NCBI GenBank assembly: GCA_051007175.1
Contig: JBPCSL010000070.1
Coordinates: 1-20,873, forward strand
From: Mxb001 sp051007175
GTDB taxonomy: Bacteria > Actinomycetota > Actinomycetes > S36-B12
Length of the DNA: 20,873 nt
Direction of reading: 5' to 3'
Below are positions 1 to 5,906 of this stretch, piece after piece (the stretch's first letter is position 1; every line of letters begins with the position of its first letter). Below the pieces are notes generated by a model. It was not told where the DNA came from and searched no databases. It worked only from the letters and a program-made list of their open reading frames with translations. The translations under genes were made by a program, and so were the position numbers.

Positions 1-73
1 CGGCGATCGCGCGCGCGGCCTCGACTGCGCTCAGGGTGCCCTTGAAGTCATCGGGGGCGATGAGCACGCGCAC
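1..73 (-). CDS. glxK: Glycerate kinase, N-terminal fragment (cut by window start)
   Basis: The reverse strand from a GTG at 73 reads VRVLIAPDDFKGTLSAVEAA and continues off the window edge. This is the characteristic start of GlxK-type glycerate kinases (usual form M-K/R-x-x-IAPDSFKGTLSA), which phosphorylate glycerate with ATP in the cytoplasm; only about 24 residues are visible. An in-frame ATG at 130 would add 19 residues that do not resemble the family and would overlap the nadA start. The GTG is preferred because the family motif begins there and a TACGGT hexamer lies exactly 6 nt upstream. The gene is divergent from nadA. The family call rests on a short but distinctive motif. Confidence 0.72.
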   Translation of the reverse strand, partial: MRVLIAPDDFKGTLSAVEAARAIA

Positions 74-79
74 GTCCTC

Positions 80-85
80 ACCGTA
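80..85 (-). promoter_or_regulatory. -10 hexamer TACGGT for glycerate kinase, leaderless type
   Basis: On the minus strand TACGGT is followed by 6 nt (GAGGAC) and then the GTG start. It fits the actinobacterial -10 consensus TAnnnT, and transcription would begin on or next to the start codon. The same TACGGT+6 arrangement is seen before gcvT and before the 71-aa gene ending at 5907. The GAGGA between hexamer and start could instead be a very close ribosome binding site. Confidence 0.55.
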
Positions 86-128
86 TCCACCATGGGCCGA
101 GGTCGGCCGCCGGTGCGAGAATGCCGCC

Positions 129-1304
129 ATGGCGTTCACTGAGCCCGCGCCCACTCCACTGGCACTGCTGCTGCTCGGCCATGGAGCCGACCCCGGCAGC
201 GAGCGTGGCGTCGAGTGCCCGGGCGCCCTTCCGCCCGCGAGCGATCCCGATCTCGTTGCGCGCGCAGCGGCCGCACAGGCTGCGCTGGGCGATCGGCTCT
301 ACATCCTCGGTCATCACTACCAGCGCGATGAGGTCATCCAGTTCGCCGACACGACCGGAGACTCCTTCAAGCTCTCCCAGCAGGCGGCGGCGCACCCGGA
401 GGCGGAGTTCATCGTCTTCTGCGGCGTGCACTTCATGGCCGAGAGCGCCGACATCCTCACCGCCGACCATCAGCAGGTGGTCCTCCCCGACCTAGCGGCC
501 GGCTGCTCGATGGCCGACATGGCGGCGCTGCAGCAGGTGACGGAGGCCTGGGACGCGATCTCGGCCGCAGGGCCGGCCGATCGCACAATCCCCATCACCT
601 ACATGAATTCCTCGGCGGACATCAAGGCCTTCACGGGGCGCAACGGCGGCGCTATCTGCACGTCGAGCAACGCCCAGCGTTCCCTGGAGTGGGCCTTCGA
701 GCGCGGCGACCGCGTCCTCTTCCTCCCCGACCAGCACCTCGGCCGCAACACCGCCGTCCGCGACCTCGGGATGTCACTGGACGACTGCGTCGTCTGGGAC
801 CCGCACCGTCCGACGCTCACCGCCGAGCAGCTGCAGGATGCGCGGATGATCCTGTGGCGCGGACACTGCTCGGTGCACGGCCGCTTCACCGCCGAGAGCG
901 TCGACGACGTGCGCGAGCGCGTGCCCGGGGTCCAGGTGCTCGTGCATCCCGAGTGCCGCTACGAGGTCGTCGAGAAGGCCGATCTCGTCGGGTCCACCGA
1001 ATTCATCATCAAGACCCTGGCCGAGGCCCCGGCCGGCAGCTCGTGGGCGATCGGCACCGAGCTCAACCTGGTGCGGCGGCTGGCCCTGCAGCACCCCGAC
1101 AAGACGGTCGTCTTCCTGGACCGCGACGTGTGCTTCTGCTCGACCATGAACCGCATCGACCTCCCCCACCTCGTCTGGGCGCTGGAGAACCTCGTCGAGG
1201 GTCGCGTCGTCAACCGCATCACGGTCGACGAGGACACGGCGCACTGGGCGAGGGTGGCGCTCGATCGCATGCTCGCGCTGCCCGGCGTGGGCGCCAAGGA
1301 CTAG
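129..1304 (+). CDS. nadA: Quinolinate synthase NadA
   Basis: NadA condenses iminoaspartate with dihydroxyacetone phosphate to quinolinate, the first committed product of de novo NAD synthesis, using a [4Fe-4S] cluster in the cytoplasm. The 391-aa protein shows the family signatures: YILGHHYQRDEVIQFAD (about 58-74), FCGVHFMAESADIL, GCSMADM (Cys126), RGHCSVHGRF (Cys247), HPEC and CFCSTMN (Cys335/337). Cys126, Cys247 and one of the last pair are the likely cluster ligands. An ATG at 129 is chosen because upstream in-frame ATGs at 36 and 60 would run into the divergent glycerate kinase; GCGAGA about 10 nt upstream is a weak ribosome binding site. Neither nadB nor nadC is adjacent. The last 22 codons and the stop are duplicated at 2863-2930. 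A transplanted 3' end is possible (see findings), but the reading frame is intact. Confidence 0.95.
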   Translation: MAFTEPAPTPLALLLLGHGADPGSERGVECPGALPPASDPDLVARAAAAQAALGDRLYILGHHYQRDEVIQFADTTGDSFKLSQQAAAHPEAEFIVFCGVHFMAESADILTADHQQVVLPDLAAGCSMADMAALQQVTEAWDAISAAGPADRTIPITYMNSSADIKAFTGRNGGAICTSSNAQRSLEWAFERGDRVLFLPDQHLGRNTAVRDLGMSLDDCVVWDPHRPTLTAEQLQDARMILWRGHCSVHGRFTAESVDDVRERVPGVQVLVHPECRYEVVEKADLVGSTEFIIKTLAEAPAGSSWAIGTELNLVRRLALQHPDKTVVFLDRDVCFCSTMNRIDLPHLVWALENLVEGRVVNRITVDEDTAHWARVALDRMLALPGVGAKD

Positions 1305-1318
1305 AGCCCGGGGGCGTC
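1237..1318 (+). repeat. 82-bp direct repeat, copy 1: end of nadA plus 3' end of pspAB
   Basis: Positions 1237-1318 match 2863-2944 at 79 of 82 bases, at a constant offset of 1626. The repeat covers the final 22 codons and stop of nadA plus 14 further bases, which in the second copy encode the pspAB C-terminus on the other strand. The differences (1262 C/G, 1283 C/T, 1289 G/C) are all third codon positions and synonymous in the nadA frame. In this copy the pspAB homology stops after 18 bases counted from the CTAG. Confidence 0.95.
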
Positions 1319-1374
1319 GGCTCTTCCTGCTTTCCGATTCACCCCCGATGTGGTCGCTGCGACGGCAACCGCTG

Positions 1375-1416
1375 CCCTCAATTGGCTGCCATTTTCCCTC
1401 AATTGGCTGCCATTTT
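1375..1416 (+). repeat. Two perfect 21-bp tandem repeats, AT-richer
   Basis: The unit CCCTCAATTGGCTGCCATTT plus one T occurs twice head-to-tail (1375-1395, 1396-1416) without a mismatch. It is clearly richer in A and T than its surroundings. On the minus strand the units read AAAATGGCAGCCAATTGAGG. This resembles the iterated subterminal repeats I recall from IS21-family ends, but there is no istA or istB nearby. A degenerate third copy in the same orientation lies at 2618-2637. The 187 bp from 1319 to 1505 hold nothing else recognisable. Confidence 0.85.
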
Positions 1417-1505
1417 CGGAAGGAACGCGAGCGGGAGCGCGTCGCCGCACCTGCGCCTGTGGACAGACCCCGACGAAGCGGCGGGGACTGCGTCACTGTT
1501 CCGTG

Positions 1506-2531
1506 ATGCCCCTGCATGCCCGCTCCCCGCAGAACACCGCCGCTCGCCTCTTCGCCCTCGGCGATGGGGGTCCTGTCCGAGTGGCCACCGCGCTGGATGC
1601 GGGGATCACGCGCGGGGCACTTCGCGCGGCCGTCGCAGCAGGTCTCCTCGTATCCGTGCGCCACGGCGTCGTCGCCGTCGCCAGCCCGCGCGACCTCCAG
1701 CGCTCCCTCACCGAGCGGTGCCAGGACCTTGCTGCACGCCGCCCCTCGCTGATCTTCTGCCATCAGACGGCCGCGGCGCTCCTCGAGCAACCCTTGTTGC
1801 GCGACGATGCACCGCTGATCCGCGCCTACGGCACCCACTCGGCGAGAGGCGCGGACGTCCTGGTCCGCAAGGCCCAGATCCCCGAGGACCACATGGTCGA
1901 GGTGGATGGACTTAGAGTCACGTCTCCGTTGCGGACCGCTCTCGACCTCGCACGGGAGCTCACGCTGCCGGAGGCGCTTATTCCCCTCGACGCAGCGCTA
2001 CGGACCGTCCTCCTTCAGGCGCGATCCGGATGTGGGCTACCGGATCACCTCGCCGTTGAATCCCGATCCCACCAACTCGACGTTCATCTCGAGGCCGAGC
2101 GGGTCCTGCAGTCGCTGCGACATCTACACGGTGCACGACAAGCCCGAAAGGCGCTCGCCGTGTCGAGCCCGCTGGCCGAGTCACCGGCGGAATCCGCATC
2201 CCGCGGGCACCTCCTGCTCGCAGGGCTACCACCCGTGGGCCTCCAGGTGCGGGTTCTGGACGGCGATGGGTGCGAGCGGCGCCTCGACTTCCTCCTGGCA
2301 CCCGGACTCGCAGGAGAGGTGGACGGCTTCGTCAAGTACGAAGGCGATCCAGGAGGCCACGCCGCGCGCAAGGAGAAGCGACGAGACTTGGCGCTTCAGC
2401 GCGGCGGGACCTTCACGGTCCGGTGGTCCGCGGAAGAGTCCTTCTGGAAGCCTCAGACCGTCATCCGCGTCGTACGCCATGCCCTCATCGCCCACGGCGG
2501 CACCGCCACCTCTCACCGGGGCATCGCGTGA
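1506..2531 (+). CDS. AbiEi-like winged-helix protein with DUF559/Vsr-like nuclease-fold C-terminus
   Basis: The 341-aa protein belongs to a broad actinobacterial family with an AbiEi-type N-terminal winged helix (about 8-60, ending VRHGVVAVAS), a middle region with HQTAAALLEQPLL (86-98) and VTSPLRTALDLAR (138-150), and a C-terminal PD-(D/E)xK-like module. There, LDFLLAP (Asp261), GEVDGFVKY (Glu271, Asp273, Lys277), ARKEKRRDLALQRGG and VRW keep the order expected of DUF559/Vsr-like nucleases. AbiEi proteins are the antitoxin half of type IV toxin-antitoxin pairs, but no AbiEii toxin follows, so this is an orphan and its function is unknown. The start is weak: no good ribosome binding site precedes 1506, a GTG lies directly before it, and the frame stays open to 1350. 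It sits alone inside the duplicated junction, which suggests acquisition. Confidence 0.7.
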   Translation: MPLHARSPQNTAARLFALGDGGPVRVATALDAGITRGALRAAVAAGLLVSVRHGVVAVASPRDLQRSLTERCQDLAARRPSLIFCHQTAAALLEQPLLRDDAPLIRAYGTHSARGADVLVRKAQIPEDHMVEVDGLRVTSPLRTALDLARELTLPEALIPLDAALRTVLLQARSGCGLPDHLAVESRSHQLDVHLEAERVLQSLRHLHGARQARKALAVSSPLAESPAESASRGHLLLAGLPPVGLQVRVLDGDGCERRLDFLLAPGLAGEVDGFVKYEGDPGGHAARKEKRRDLALQRGGTFTVRWSAEESFWKPQTVIRVVRHALIAHGGTATSHRGIA

Positions 2532-2617
2532 ATGCACACCTCGACGCTGACATCGCCAATGCATTAAGGCATGCTCACATCGCCCTGACCGCATGGCCGG
2601 CACTCAAGTCGGCTTCA

Positions 2618-2637
2618 CCCCTCAATTGGCGGCCGAT
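2618..2637 (+). repeat. Degenerate third copy of the 21-bp repeat
   Basis: CCCTCAATTGGCGGCCGATT matches the 21-bp unit at 1375-1416 with a few substitutions, in the same orientation. The three copies therefore lie on both sides of the AbiEi-like gene. Confidence 0.6.
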
Positions 2638-2723
2638 TCGAGGGCAACTACTGCATGGGAGCGACCACTTCACGGGCGAAGGCGGGGACGCAACGGCGAA
2701 GACCAGGAAGCAAGGGTGCAGGC

Positions 2724-2757
2724 GGCGAAGCAAGGGCAAGGGCGAAGCAAGGGCAAG
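2724..2757 (+). repeat. Two perfect 17-bp tandem repeats
   Basis: GGCGAAGCAAGGGCAAG occurs at 2724-2740 and again at 2741-2757 without mismatch. A related partial unit (AGGAAGCAAGGGTGCAGG) precedes it from about 2705. The stretch is purine-rich with several GGG runs on the plus strand. Confidence 0.9.
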
Positions 2758-2770
2758 GAGGCATGCCGAG

Positions 2771-2858
2771 ACCCGGGAAGACCCGGGAAGACCCGGGAAG
2801 ACCAGGGAAGACCCGGGAAGACCCGGGAAGACCAGGGAAGACCCGGGAAGACCCGGGG
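2771..2858 (+). repeat. 10-bp tandem array with 30-bp higher-order period
   Basis: Eight complete 10-bp units plus a partial ninth lie head-to-tail. Six complete units are ACCCGGGAAG (A) and two are ACCAGGGAAG (B), in the order A A A B A A B A, then ACCCGGGG. The B units recur every third position, giving a 30-bp super-repeat. Each A unit contains the palindrome CCCGGG. The array ends 4 bases before the second copy of the nadA 3' end. Confidence 0.93.
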
Positions 2859-2862
2859 CGCG

Positions 2863-2944
2863 CGGCGCACTGGGCGAGGGTGGCGCTGGATCGCATGCTC
2901 GCGCTGCCTGGCGTCGGCGCCAAGGACTAGAGCCCGGGGGCGTC
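2863..2944 (+). repeat. 82-bp direct repeat, copy 2: nadA tail duplicate at the pspAB end
   Basis: This is the second copy of the nadA 3' end (last 22 codons, stop at 2928-2930) plus the true 3' end of pspAB on the minus strand. The three differences from copy 1 are silent in the nadA frame. As a nadA fragment it has no start of its own. Confidence 0.95.
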
Positions 2945-3496
2945 CCAGACCGGGAACCACCGCGAGAGATCGGCCTCCCACGGGAGGTCGCCCCCGACCG
3001 CATCGCGCACCTGCAGCTCGGTGACCGAATCGCGCCGCTCTCCCTCCATGGGCACGAAGGGATAGAAGGTCCCGCGCTTGTAGAGATAGAGGAGGGCGAG
3101 CACCCGGCCGCCAGGATCGCGGAACGGCACGATCGAGCACAGCAGTTGCGGCCCGAATCCGTGATCTGACAGCGTCGCGTTGACCGCGTGCAGATCGGTC
3201 ACGACGGCCGAGACGTCCGGCGGGTCGGTGGCGACGACCAGCCACGTGTAGCCGAAGTGGTCGGTGACGAGTCGCACCGGCGGACCGCCATCGGCATCCA
3301 GCAGCGCGGTCACCTCGGACTCGATATCGGCGAAGGCACGGCCCTCTGTCGCCCGGAAGGCCACCGCGCCCTGCCCGGTCGGCCGAAAGCCCAGGGACAC
3401 CTCGAGGGTGATCGCCGCATTGGGGATCGCGAAAAGCGCGTCGAGATTTGGTCGCGACGGCTTGCGACGACCGAGCAGACCGTCGAGGAATCCCAC
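2927..3496 (-). CDS. pspAB: PspA-associated protein PspAB
   Basis: The 189-aa cytosolic protein matches the actinobacterial PspAB family throughout: MGFLDGLLGR at the N-terminus (here from a GTG start), PNAAITLEVSLGFRPTGQGAVAF, ALLDADGGPPV, VTDLHAVNATL, FGPQLLC, LYLYKRGTFYPF and the conserved end LSRWFPVWDAPGL. The precise biochemical role of the family is not known; it travels with PspA and HtpX in envelope-stress operons. Its GTG start shares one base with the htpX stop (TAGTG), which implies translational coupling. No transmembrane segment is visible. Despite the insertion next door the C-terminus is complete, and its stop lies in the same CTAG as the duplicated nadA stop. Confidence 0.9.
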   Translation of the reverse strand: MGFLDGLLGRRKPSRPNLDALFAIPNAAITLEVSLGFRPTGQGAVAFRATEGRAFADIESEVTALLDADGGPPVRLVTDHFGYTWLVVATDPPDVSAVVTDLHAVNATLSDHGFGPQLLCSIVPFRDPGGRVLALLYLYKRGTFYPFVPMEGERRDSVTELQVRDAVGGDLPWEADLSRWFPVWDAPGL

Positions 3497-4407
3497 TAGC
3501 GCTGACCCATCTCCGCAGCGATCCGCGCCAGTTGCTCCAGTCGCTTCTGCAGCGGCGGGTGCGTCGACATGAGCGACTCTAGGCCGAAGCCTCCCGAGCG
3601 CCCCTTCGAGAAGGCCGGGACGAAAGCGAAGGACGCCACCGGCTCCATCTGACGCAGGTCCCGCGTCGGGATGGCGCCCATCTCGCCGGTGACCTTCTGC
3701 AGGGCCGTCGCGAGGGCCGTGGGCTTGCCCGTGACGTACGCCGCCCCGCGGTCGGCACCCAGCTCCCGGTAGCGCGACAGGGCACGGATGAGCAGGAAGG
3801 AGATGAGGTAGACGAGGACGCTCACCACCATGACCGCGAAGAACACCAGCGCGGTGTTCTGGTCACGGCGATCGCGCATCATCGATCCCCACATCGCCGA
3901 GCGCACCATGAAGCCGGCCAGGATCGCCGAGAAGGACGCGATGGTCATTACCGTCACGTCGCGGTGGGCCACGTGGGAGAGCTCATGGGCGAGCACCGCC
4001 TCCAGCTCATCGCGATCCAGACGGCGCAGCAGCCCGGTCGTGACGACGATGACCGACCTCTTGGCGGTGCGGCCCGTGGCGAAGGCATTGGGCGCGTCGT
4101 TGTCGGCGATCGCCACGCGCGGCTTCTCCATGTCGGCCATCGCGCAGAGCCGGTCCACCAGCCCGTGGAGCTGGGGAGCCTGCTCCGGGGTGACCACCCG
4201 TGCCCGCATCGCTCCCATCGCCAGGGAGTCGGAGAACCACCACTGGGCGAAGAGCAGGCCGCCGCTGATCGCGAGGACCCAGATGGCGTTGAAGCCGAGG
4301 GCGTAGAGGACCGCCGCGAGGATGACGTAGAGCAGCCCGAGCCCGAACATGGTCCCGAACATGCGCGCGGTCAGCCCGCGGTCGGTGCCGTAGCGAGTGC
4401 GTGCCAT
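3496..4407 (-). CDS. htpX: Zinc metalloprotease HtpX (M48 family)
   Basis: HtpX is an inner-membrane zinc endopeptidase for quality control of membrane proteins. The 303-aa protein has two N-terminal membrane segments (about 18-38 and 40-58), the catalytic HELSH at 141-145, two further hydrophobic segments (about 152-172 and 187-209), the third zinc ligand Glu215 in SRYRELGAD, and the family motif STHPPLQKRLEQL (281-293). Length is normal for the family. It starts 33 bp after pspA, and its stop overlaps the pspAB start, so pspA-htpX-pspAB reads as one operon. The ribosome binding site is poor: GGAG lies unusually far upstream. Downstream position in a pspA operon supports induction with envelope stress (inference). 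Confidence 0.94.
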   Translation of the reverse strand: MARTRYGTDRGLTARMFGTMFGLGLLYVILAAVLYALGFNAIWVLAISGGLLFAQWWFSDSLAMGAMRARVVTPEQAPQLHGLVDRLCAMADMEKPRVAIADNDAPNAFATGRTAKRSVIVVTTGLLRRLDRDELEAVLAHELSHVAHRDVTVMTIASFSAILAGFMVRSAMWGSMMRDRRDQNTALVFFAVMVVSVLVYLISFLLIRALSRYRELGADRGAAYVTGKPTALATALQKVTGEMGAIPTRDLRQMEPVASFAFVPAFSKGRSGGFGLESLMSTHPPLQKRLEQLARIAAEMGQR

Positions 4408-4440
4408 GACGAAAGGACGGGCTCCTCGGCCTGCGGGTTC

Positions 4441-5178
4441 CTAGGCCTTGCCGCCCTCGATGGCGCCGCCGCCACCGCCGGGGCCGAGCTCCAGCCGCAG
4501 GGCCTCGAGCTCCTTGTCGACCTGGCCCTGGTTCGCCATCCGCTCCAGCTCGACCGTGAGGTTGTCCTTGCCCATGCTGGACACGTCCTCCAGGGCGCCC
4601 GACGCGACCAGCTCGTCAATCGCTCCCGCGCGCGCCTGCATCTGCGCGGTCTTGTCCTCAGCCCGCTGCACGGCGAGGCCGACGTCACCGAGCTCATCGG
4701 AGATGCCGGCGAACGCCTCGTTGATCTTGGTCTGCGCCTCGGCTGCCGAGTAGGTCGCCTTGATCGTCTCCTTCTTCGTGCGGAAGGCATCGACCTTGGC
4801 CTGCAGCTGCTGCGAGGCAGCGATGAGCTTCTCCTCCTGGTCCTGCAGCTGCGCGAGCTGGACCTGCAGGTCGGCGATCTGCGACTGCAGCCCGCTCTTG
4901 CGGGTGAGTGCCTCGCGAGCAAGGTCCTCGCGCCCGCCAGCGAGGGCTGCCTTGGCCTGGTCGTTGAGCTTGGTCACCTGCTGGTCGAGACTCTGGATCT
5001 GCAGCTCGATGCGCTTGCGACTGGTCGCCACGTCGGCCACCCCACGGCGTACTTTCTGGAGAAGCTCCAACTGCTTCTCGTAGGAGTAGTCGAGGGTCTC
5101 GCGCGGATCCTCCGCCTTGTCGAGCGCCTTGTTCGCCTTGGACTTGAAGATGAGCGTGAAACGCTGCCAGAGACCCAT
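4441..5178 (-). CDS. pspA: Phage-shock protein A (PspA/Vipp1, ESCRT-III superfamily)
   Basis: PspA proteins bind the inner face of the membrane as oligomers and protect it when proton motive force or lipid packing is disturbed. The 245-aa sequence opens with the amphipathic helix GLWQRFTLIFKSKANKALDKAEDP and DYSYEKQLELLQKVRRGVADVATSRKR. A long coiled coil rich in K, E, Q and A follows (about 40-220), with a Gly-rich tail (GPGGGGG). The start at 5178 is fixed by an AGGAGG ribosome binding site at 5183-5188 and by the family N-terminus; an upstream in-frame ATG at 5232 would add unrelated residues. It is first gene of the pspA-htpX-pspAB operon and divergent from the DUF3043 gene. No PspB, PspC or ClgR-type regulator is in view. 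Confidence 0.94.
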   Translation of the reverse strand: MGLWQRFTLIFKSKANKALDKAEDPRETLDYSYEKQLELLQKVRRGVADVATSRKRIELQIQSLDQQVTKLNDQAKAALAGGREDLAREALTRKSGLQSQIADLQVQLAQLQDQEEKLIAASQQLQAKVDAFRTKKETIKATYSAAEAQTKINEAFAGISDELGDVGLAVQRAEDKTAQMQARAGAIDELVASGALEDVSSMGKDNLTVELERMANQGQVDKELEALRLELGPGGGGGAIEGGKA

Positions 5179-5182
5179 GAGT

Positions 5183-5213
5183 CCTCCTGCCGAGGGGTAG
5201 TCCTTCCAGACTA
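5183..5213 (-). promoter_or_regulatory. pspA promoter -10 and strong ribosome binding site
   Basis: On the minus strand TAGTCT (5213-5208) fits the TAnnnT -10 consensus. About 23 nt of leader would follow, ending in AGGAGG (5188-5183) at normal spacing before the ATG at 5178. Unlike its neighbours, pspA therefore appears to have a conventional led mRNA. No clear -35 is seen. Confidence 0.5.
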
Positions 5214-5260
5214 GGCGTAGGGCCGCCGGCACGCGCTGCGGCCTCCGATCGCGGCCCCGT

Positions 5261-5266
5261 TAGATT
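5261..5266 (+). promoter_or_regulatory. -10 hexamer TAGATT for the DUF3043 gene, leaderless type
   Basis: TAGATT is followed by GGCGGC and then the ATG at 5273, so the start site would fall on the A of ATG. There is no purine-rich ribosome binding site in the gap. Confidence 0.55.
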
Positions 5267-5272
5267 GGCGGC

Positions 5273-5863
5273 ATGTTCGGTCGCAAGGCTGCCGCAGAGC
5301 CCGCCCCCGAGGAAGCCGCTCCCGCCGGCCCCGGGAAGGGGCGCCCCACGCCCAGCCGCAAGGACGCCGAGGCGGCGCGCAAGCAGGCCCTCAAGATCCC
5401 GAAGGACCCCAAGGAGGCCCGCAAGGCCGCCCGCGACCGCGACCGCGAGGCACGGATGGCCCAGCGCACCGCCCTCGCCGCCGGCGACGAGCGAGCCCTT
5501 CCCCCGCGCGATCAGGGCCCGGCCCGCCGGTTCACCCGCGACTTCGTGGACGCCCGCTTCACAATCGCGGAGTACTTCATCTTCATCGCGCTCGCGGTCC
5601 TCGTCATGGGGTTCATCCCCAATCCGACGATTCAGCTCTTCGTGTCCTTCGCATGGATGGCGCTCATCCTCATCGTCGCCTTCGACGAGGTGTTCCTGCT
5701 GCTGCGCCTCAACTCACAACTGCGCAAGCGCTTCCCGGACGCGTCCGAGCGCAAGGGCTGTCTCTGGTACGCCGCACTGCGGACACTGCAGTTGCGGAGG
5801 TTCCGGCTGCCGCCGCCCAAGGTCAAGCGCGGCGGAGCGCCGAAGGAGCCGAAGGCGAGTTAG
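5273..5863 (+). CDS. DUF3043 family membrane protein
   Basis: The 196-aa protein has the DUF3043 layout. A charged cytosolic N-terminus with MFGRK and PTPSRKDAEAARKQALK (about 25-41) leads into DRDREARMAQRTAL and RRFTRDFVDARFTIAEYFI (about 85-103). Two membrane segments follow (about 101-118 and 122-142), then RLNSQLRKRFPD and a basic tail. Function is not known; the family is actinobacterial and usually sits near housekeeping genes. It is divergent from pspA across 94 bp, with back-to-back promoters, and convergent with the small gene at 5907-6122. I recognise the family from these motifs but cannot assign a role. Confidence 0.85.
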   Translation: MFGRKAAAEPAPEEAAPAGPGKGRPTPSRKDAEAARKQALKIPKDPKEARKAARDRDREARMAQRTALAAGDERALPPRDQGPARRFTRDFVDARFTIAEYFIFIALAVLVMGFIPNPTIQLFVSFAWMALILIVAFDEVFLLLRLNSQLRKRFPDASERKGCLWYAALRTLQLRRFRLPPPKVKRGGAPKEPKAS

Positions 5864-5905
5864 CTCGCCACGGCGAGCGTGCTCGCCACGGCGAGAGGGC
5901 TCGCC
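5863..5905. terminator. Tandem GC-rich hairpins between convergent genes
   Basis: GCTCGCCACGGCGAG occurs at 5863-5877 and 5881-5895, and a third GCTCGCC begins at 5899. Each unit contains the inverted repeat CTCGCC/GGCGAG, so alternative stems can form on either strand. They fill the 43-bp gap between the stops of two convergent genes and could act as a bidirectional transcription stop. There is no U-tract, so this is not a canonical intrinsic terminator. Confidence 0.4.
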
Positions 5906-5906
5906 T

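Larger units (their letters stand above)
2532..2862. other. Gene-free, repeat-rich spacer of the insert
   Basis: I find no convincing gene in these 331 bp. The left third holds the degenerate 21-bp repeat. From about 2680 onward the plus strand becomes strongly purine-rich and consists largely of tandem repeats. Because one unit is 10 bp, several frames stay open across it, giving low-complexity peptides rich in K, R, E, D, P and G. One such frame (ATG 2655) runs on into the duplicated nadA tail to the stop at 2930. Confidence 0.7.
1319..2944. mobile_element. Putative inserted segment between nadA and pspAB
   Basis: The 82-bp direct repeat shows that about 1.6 kb now sits between two genes that elsewhere would converge on a shared CTAG (nadA stop TAG, pspAB stop on the other strand). 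The insert holds an orphan AbiEi-like gene, AT-richer 21-bp repeats near its left side with a degenerate copy near the right, and a purine-rich tandem-repeat patch. No integrase, transposase or terminal inverted repeat is visible, so the mechanism is open: a remnant integrative or IS element, or recombination with a related strain. The duplication is read directly; calling it mobile is inference. Confidence 0.5.

Noticed and set aside
36..128. Longer nadA start at 36 or 60
   Set aside because: These residues overlap the divergent glycerate kinase coding region and its promoter and do not look like NadA.
1350..1505. N-terminal extension of the AbiEi-like protein
   Set aside because: The frame is open, but the 52 added codons run through the 21-bp tandem repeats, give a repetitive peptide (LNWLPFSLNWLPFS) and do not resemble the family, whose winged helix begins after 1506.
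774..1892. Long minus-strand open frame opposite nadA
   Set aside because: It is the shadow of a GC-rich gene, crosses the insert boundary, and shows no recognisable domain.
2771..2858. CRISPR array
   Set aside because: The units are contiguous 10-mers with no spacers, far shorter than CRISPR repeats, and no cas gene is present.
3964..5214. Long plus-strand open frame opposite htpX and pspA
   Set aside because: It is the antisense shadow of two well-supported genes; its Leu/Arg/Gly-rich translation matches no family and it has no ribosome binding site.
5179..5232. Upstream pspA start at 5232
   Set aside because: It would place the AGGAGG ribosome binding site and the -10 inside the coding sequence and add residues before the conserved amphipathic helix.
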